From Chlamydia trachomatis (GTDB lineage: Bacteria > Chlamydiota > Chlamydiia > Chlamydiales > 2-12-FULL-49-11), in assembly GCA_945877885.1 (NCBI GenBank), contig CAMCSI010000054.1, forward strand, positions 1-8,278: a DNA stretch of 8,278 nt. Reading direction: 5' to 3'. A program made the position numbers and the translations under genes. Shown in pieces: positions 5,178 to 8,278 of the stretch. The notes under the pieces are model-generated. The model was not told the origin of the DNA, made no database searches, and worked only from the letters and a program-made list of their open reading frames with translations. The stretch's first letter is position 1; each line of letters begins with the position of its first letter.

Positions 5178-6964
5178 ACTAATTGAACTTCAGGCTTTAC
5201 TGTTTGATGGATCATTTCATGTTTTACATTATTAAAAGAGAAGACAACTGCCGTTTTTTGCCAAATATGTTCAAAATTTGGTCTAAAATGTACTCTATTT
5301 TCTAATGCCATTTCTTTCACATGGTAATGATATTCTTTCTTCAAATCATGAATAAGAGCACAAATATGACCTAACTCTACCCCATCTTCTAGGATAAATA
5401 TAGGTCTTACCTTAGTCAAAAGACCTGTAAGCTTACTGCGAATATCGCCTGCTTTCACACCTTTATCTAAGTAGAGCACATCAATTCCCTGCACCCATGC
5501 AAAAACTTTATCAAACCTTCCTTTTGTTTTTCGAATAAGGAAGATATGGGCATTCATTGTTTCACCAAGGAGTAGAAATACAAAGCGCTTTTTTAACCCT
5601 CTAGCAAATACAGCCACTCGCTGCTCTTCATATTTTTTTGCATAAGGAAAATCTTGATAATAGATGTCATAAAACTTGTGAAGGATGCTTTTTGATACAA
5701 AATTCAACAATGGGATAGAAAGCGACTTAATAAAGGCAGCACTTGCGCCAAAAAGTATAAAACTTAACATCACAAAACTTGTACCAGGACTTACATGTAA
5801 TCCTTTTTCAAAAATCGCCATCGATAGTGGAGCCAGTAACACCCCGCAAAAACTTAAAAAGTTTGCTGCAGCCACAATTTTACCCCTTTTTTCAGGAGAG
5901 GAGTAGGTTTGCATATACGATTCAAGGGGTATTTGATATAGTCCACCAAAAAGACCAATCCCTGCAAGAAGTGCTAAAGTTGCAAGCACTGATGCTCCAA
6001 ATAAAGGGATCATTAATACAAAAATGGCCATTGCAATCATTGAAAACGCCGAGACCCCAAGATGTACCTCTTTTTTACAAAGTTTGCCTGAGATAATAGA
6101 CCCAAAAGCAATACCAAGGGATGTTCCAAGGAAAAGATACCCTCCTCCCACCTCTGACATGCCCATTGAAATCATTGCATAAGGGATTAAATTTAGTTGT
6201 AAAAAGGCTCCGATAAAGAGAAAAAATGCTGATCCAATCACAGCCATAAGTAGCTTTGGGGTCTTTTTACACATCTGCAACGTCTCTTTAAGCTGAGCAA
6301 ACGGAGCTCTTTTAGCATTCACTTTTTGGCCAAGAGCTTTAGTTTTTGGAATATTTAAACTCGCAACAAATCCTATGATTGCTGCTATAAGGCAAACACT
6401 TAACGATAGTAAAAAATTTCTACCTGTAATTTGCGTTAAAAAAGAAGCCATAAACGTTCCAAAAATAATGGCTAAGTAAGTGTAACTTGTTACATAGCTA
6501 TTTGCCTTAGCAATTTGTTCAAGACCGACAAGCTCTGAAATAATACTATATTTAGGAGGGCTCATTATAGCACTTTGAAGGGAGAGTAAAAATACACAAA
6601 GATAACAGCCCCACACAAGTTGGTAGGCATAAACATAAAAGCCTAATCCAATAATGACCACTTCTAACGCTTTCATCCAAATAATAATTTTTTGCTTACT
6701 CACGCGGTCTGCAAGTGCTCCGGCAATATTTGAAAATAGTAAAAATGGTAAAACAAAAGAAATACCTACAAAAAGGGCAATATCTGAGGCAGCGGCTACT
6801 CCTTGCATATCGATCAATAGGTAAATAGTCAAAAACTTAAATAGGTTATCATTGAAGGCGGCTGTAAATTGAGCAATGTTTAAAAAACTGATCGCTCTTT
6901 TTTTACAAACCTCGCCGTAGCGTCTTTTAATATTTGAATACTTGCCAGAAAGAGTCTTATCCAT
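5174..6964 (-). CDS. ygeD: MFS transporter of the LplT/YgeD type with an extra C-terminal domain
   Basis: This inner-membrane carrier has 596 residues. LplT of E. coli (397 residues) flips lysophospholipids inward; the chlamydial YgeD is listed as an efflux protein, so the substrate is uncertain. Residues 30-415 hold about 12 hydrophobic segments. Family marks are NIAQFTAAFNDNLFKFL (29-45), motif A GALADRVSKQK (82-92), SPPKYSIISELV (135-146) and EKRGKIVAAANF (358-369). Residues 420-596 form a soluble cytoplasmic domain absent from LplT. It carries VQGIDVLYLDKG and RPIFILEDG, which recall strands of PlsC-type acyltransferases, but no HxxxxD motif is seen. I take ATG 6964 rather than GTG 6973 (three residues longer); neither has a clear Shine-Dalgarno sequence. 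It is divergent from recC, and I recall the same pair (CT641/CT640) in C. trachomatis. Confidence 0.88.
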   Translation of the reverse strand: MDKTLSGKYSNIKRRYGEVCKKRAISFLNIAQFTAAFNDNLFKFLTIYLLIDMQGVAAASDIALFVGISFVLPFLLFSNIAGALADRVSKQKIIIWMKALEVVIIGLGFYVYAYQLVWGCYLCVFLLSLQSAIMSPPKYSIISELVGLEQIAKANSYVTSYTYLAIIFGTFMASFLTQITGRNFLLSLSVCLIAAIIGFVASLNIPKTKALGQKVNAKRAPFAQLKETLQMCKKTPKLLMAVIGSAFFLFIGAFLQLNLIPYAMISMGMSEVGGGYLFLGTSLGIAFGSIISGKLCKKEVHLGVSAFSMIAMAIFVLMIPLFGASVLATLALLAGIGLFGGLYQIPLESYMQTYSSPEKRGKIVAAANFLSFCGVLLAPLSMAIFEKGLHVSPGTSFVMLSFILFGASAAFIKSLSIPLLNFVSKSILHKFYDIYYQDFPYAKKYEEQRVAVFARGLKKRFVFLLLGETMNAHIFLIRKTKGRFDKVFAWVQGIDVLYLDKGVKAGDIRSKLTGLLTKVRPIFILEDGVELGHICALIHDLKKEYHYHVKEMALENRVHFRPNFEHIWQKTAVVFSFNNVKHEMIHQTVKPEVQLV

Positions 6965-7009
6965 AATAATCACTTTAATGTAGTCTAGATTTACCCAATT
7001 GTACTCCCT

Positions 7010-8278
7010 ATGAACGATTTTTACAAGAACCCATTTTCAAGTTATGTTAGTAATTCCTTTATAAATCTTTCCGATAAATGCATAGAAAAACTTTTAAGAG
7101 AGTCCCACACTACAAAAACTTACCTCGCTTATCCTTCTAATGAAGTAAAAGACTTTTTTACTCAATCTTTTATTAAAAAACATTCCTCTATTTTTGGGAT
7201 TAGATTTATCACTGTCCAACAATTTATTCATTTAATATTAAAAATTTGCTATAAAAAAGATCTCTGCTTTCCTTCACACTATGAGCTCATGTTTTTTCTA
7301 GAGGAAAGAATTTCTGCCCTGTTAACTTCAGATGATGAGTGCATTCTAGCCCTTAAAGAATATGTAGCAGATAAGCCGGAACGAATCATCGCACTTTCGT
7401 CCAACCTTAGCCATATTTTCTTAGATTACATGTTGTATGGCAAAGGAGCCCTTCCCGCTTGGCTTAACAAAGATTCGTGGCAAACAAGGCTCTATCAAGA
7501 TGTTTCTAAAAAATGGGTATCCATCATCTCAGCCATGGACCTTTGCCCTCCTCCCCCTTTTCCCATTTCACTGCATATCTTTGGAGTGGATGAAATCCCC
7601 GCTCTCTATTTATCTTTTATAGAAAAACTCTCCTCCCATCTCTCCTTTTCCTTTTATTTCCTCTCTCCATCCCCTGTTTTTTGGGGCGATCTTATTTCTC
7701 GGAAAAAAAGCGCCTATTTAGATAAACTTTTGCAAAAGAAGGGTACCTCTTTATCTGAAAGGAGGGAGTTTGCCACTTACGCAGAAAACGCCCATCCCTT
7801 ATTATCTCATTTTTGTGAAGCAGGCAAATCCCTCTATAATTTTCTCTACGAAAGAGACCCCATAGAAGATTACGCCGATATACCGATGGTTTCTGATTTA
7901 ACCTATATCCAAAAAGCGCTTCTTTATCAAATTAAGCCTGAGCCGCCTCCTTTTGAGGATGATACTTTTTCTCTACATGCTGCACCCTCTTTATTAAGAG
8001 AGGTAGAAATATTAATTGTAAACATCCTATCTACCTTAAAAAAACACCCAGAACTCACTCCAGCAGATATTACCGTACTTGCTCCAGATATCGATCTTTA
8101 CTACCCTTTTATTTCTCACCTTTTTTCTGGAAACGATCTTCCCTTTTCATACGCTATCTCCAATTTGCAAATGACAAAGCATAACCCCTTGCTTGAGGCT
8201 CTTTACCAGCTATTTAGCTTAATTGATAGCCGTTTTGAAAAAGATGAGGTTCTTAAAATCTTCAACTCCCCATACTTT
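7010..8278 (+). CDS. recC: RecC subunit of exodeoxyribonuclease V, N-terminal 423 residues
   Basis: RecC is the subunit of the RecBCD helicase-nuclease that splits the DNA strands and recognises Chi; the complex processes double-strand breaks for recombination. The frame opens at ATG 7010 and stays open to the end of the window, so the 3' part (likely more than half of a roughly 1000-residue protein) lies outside. Recognisable RecC features are FYFLSPSPVFWGDL (about 215-228, RecC has NPCRxYWGDI), SLLREVEIL (327-335), ITVLAPDIDLYYPFI (354-368) and the following LPFSYAISN, equivalent to the inactive helicase core IPFSISD region. No Walker motif is visible, as expected for RecC. The start is divergent from the MFS gene with 45 bp between the start codons. 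No Shine-Dalgarno sequence is visible. recB would be expected downstream. Confidence 0.92.
   Translation, partial: MNDFYKNPFSSYVSNSFINLSDKCIEKLLRESHTTKTYLAYPSNEVKDFFTQSFIKKHSSIFGIRFITVQQFIHLILKICYKKDLCFPSHYELMFFLEERISALLTSDDECILALKEYVADKPERIIALSSNLSHIFLDYMLYGKGALPAWLNKDSWQTRLYQDVSKKWVSIISAMDLCPPPPFPISLHIFGVDEIPALYLSFIEKLSSHLSFSFYFLSPSPVFWGDLISRKKSAYLDKLLQKKGTSLSERREFATYAENAHPLLSHFCEAGKSLYNFLYERDPIEDYADIPMVSDLTYIQKALLYQIKPEPPPFEDDTFSLHAAPSLLREVEILIVNILSTLKKHPELTPADITVLAPDIDLYYPFISHLFSGNDLPFSYAISNLQMTKHNPLLEALYQLFSLIDSRFEKDEVLKIFNSPYF

Noticed and set aside
5685..6096. Two plus-strand open frames opposite the MFS gene
   Set aside because: They are antisense to membrane segments of the MFS protein and have no expression signals.
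7437..7622. Short plus-strand open frame inside recC
   Set aside because: The recC frame runs through here and shows family motifs on both sides; this frame does not.

Overview
The window reads as a piece of a chromosome from a chlamydia-like bacterium, probably an environmental (amoeba-associated) member of the Chlamydiae. The DNA is AT-rich. A LplT/YgeD-type MFS gene stands back to back with recC, the pair I recall as CT641/CT640 in Chlamydia trachomatis. There is also a protein built from DUF4116 repeats, a family I associate with amoeba-associated chlamydiae. The phylum assignment is an inference from gene content and order.

Left part (1-2212): the 3' three quarters of an enolase gene (+), then after 29 bp a gene for an exported protein of unknown function whose N-terminal half looks like a methyltransferase-type Rossmann fold. 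After it lies a 265-bp gap that holds a 179-bp imperfect inverted repeat (2015-2193), placed between two convergent genes.

Middle (2213-4865): a typical 2-Cys peroxiredoxin (-) lies downstream of a tRNA-Arg(ACG) (-) and has its own likely promoter. A short PrmA-like methyltransferase (+) follows, converging within 5 bp on a DUF4116 protein (-) made of thirteen 25-residue repeats. These repeats are themselves arranged in groups of three.

Right part (4866-8278): a very AT-rich stretch carries the best promoter in the window (TTGATA, 17 bp, TATAAT). It is followed by a strong Shine-Dalgarno sequence and a 56-codon ORF of clearly higher GC. That small gene runs tail to tail into the MFS gene, and the two stop codons share one TTAA. 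The MFS protein has about 12 membrane segments plus an extra C-terminal cytoplasmic domain. recC starts 45 bp from the MFS start on the opposite strand and runs off the end of the window.

The genes do not form one pathway: they cover glycolysis, peroxide defence, translation, lipid transport and DNA repair. The points most worth following are the 56-residue gene, the MFS C-terminal domain, the exported methyltransferase-like protein, the higher-order DUF4116 repeat and the intergenic inverted repeat.
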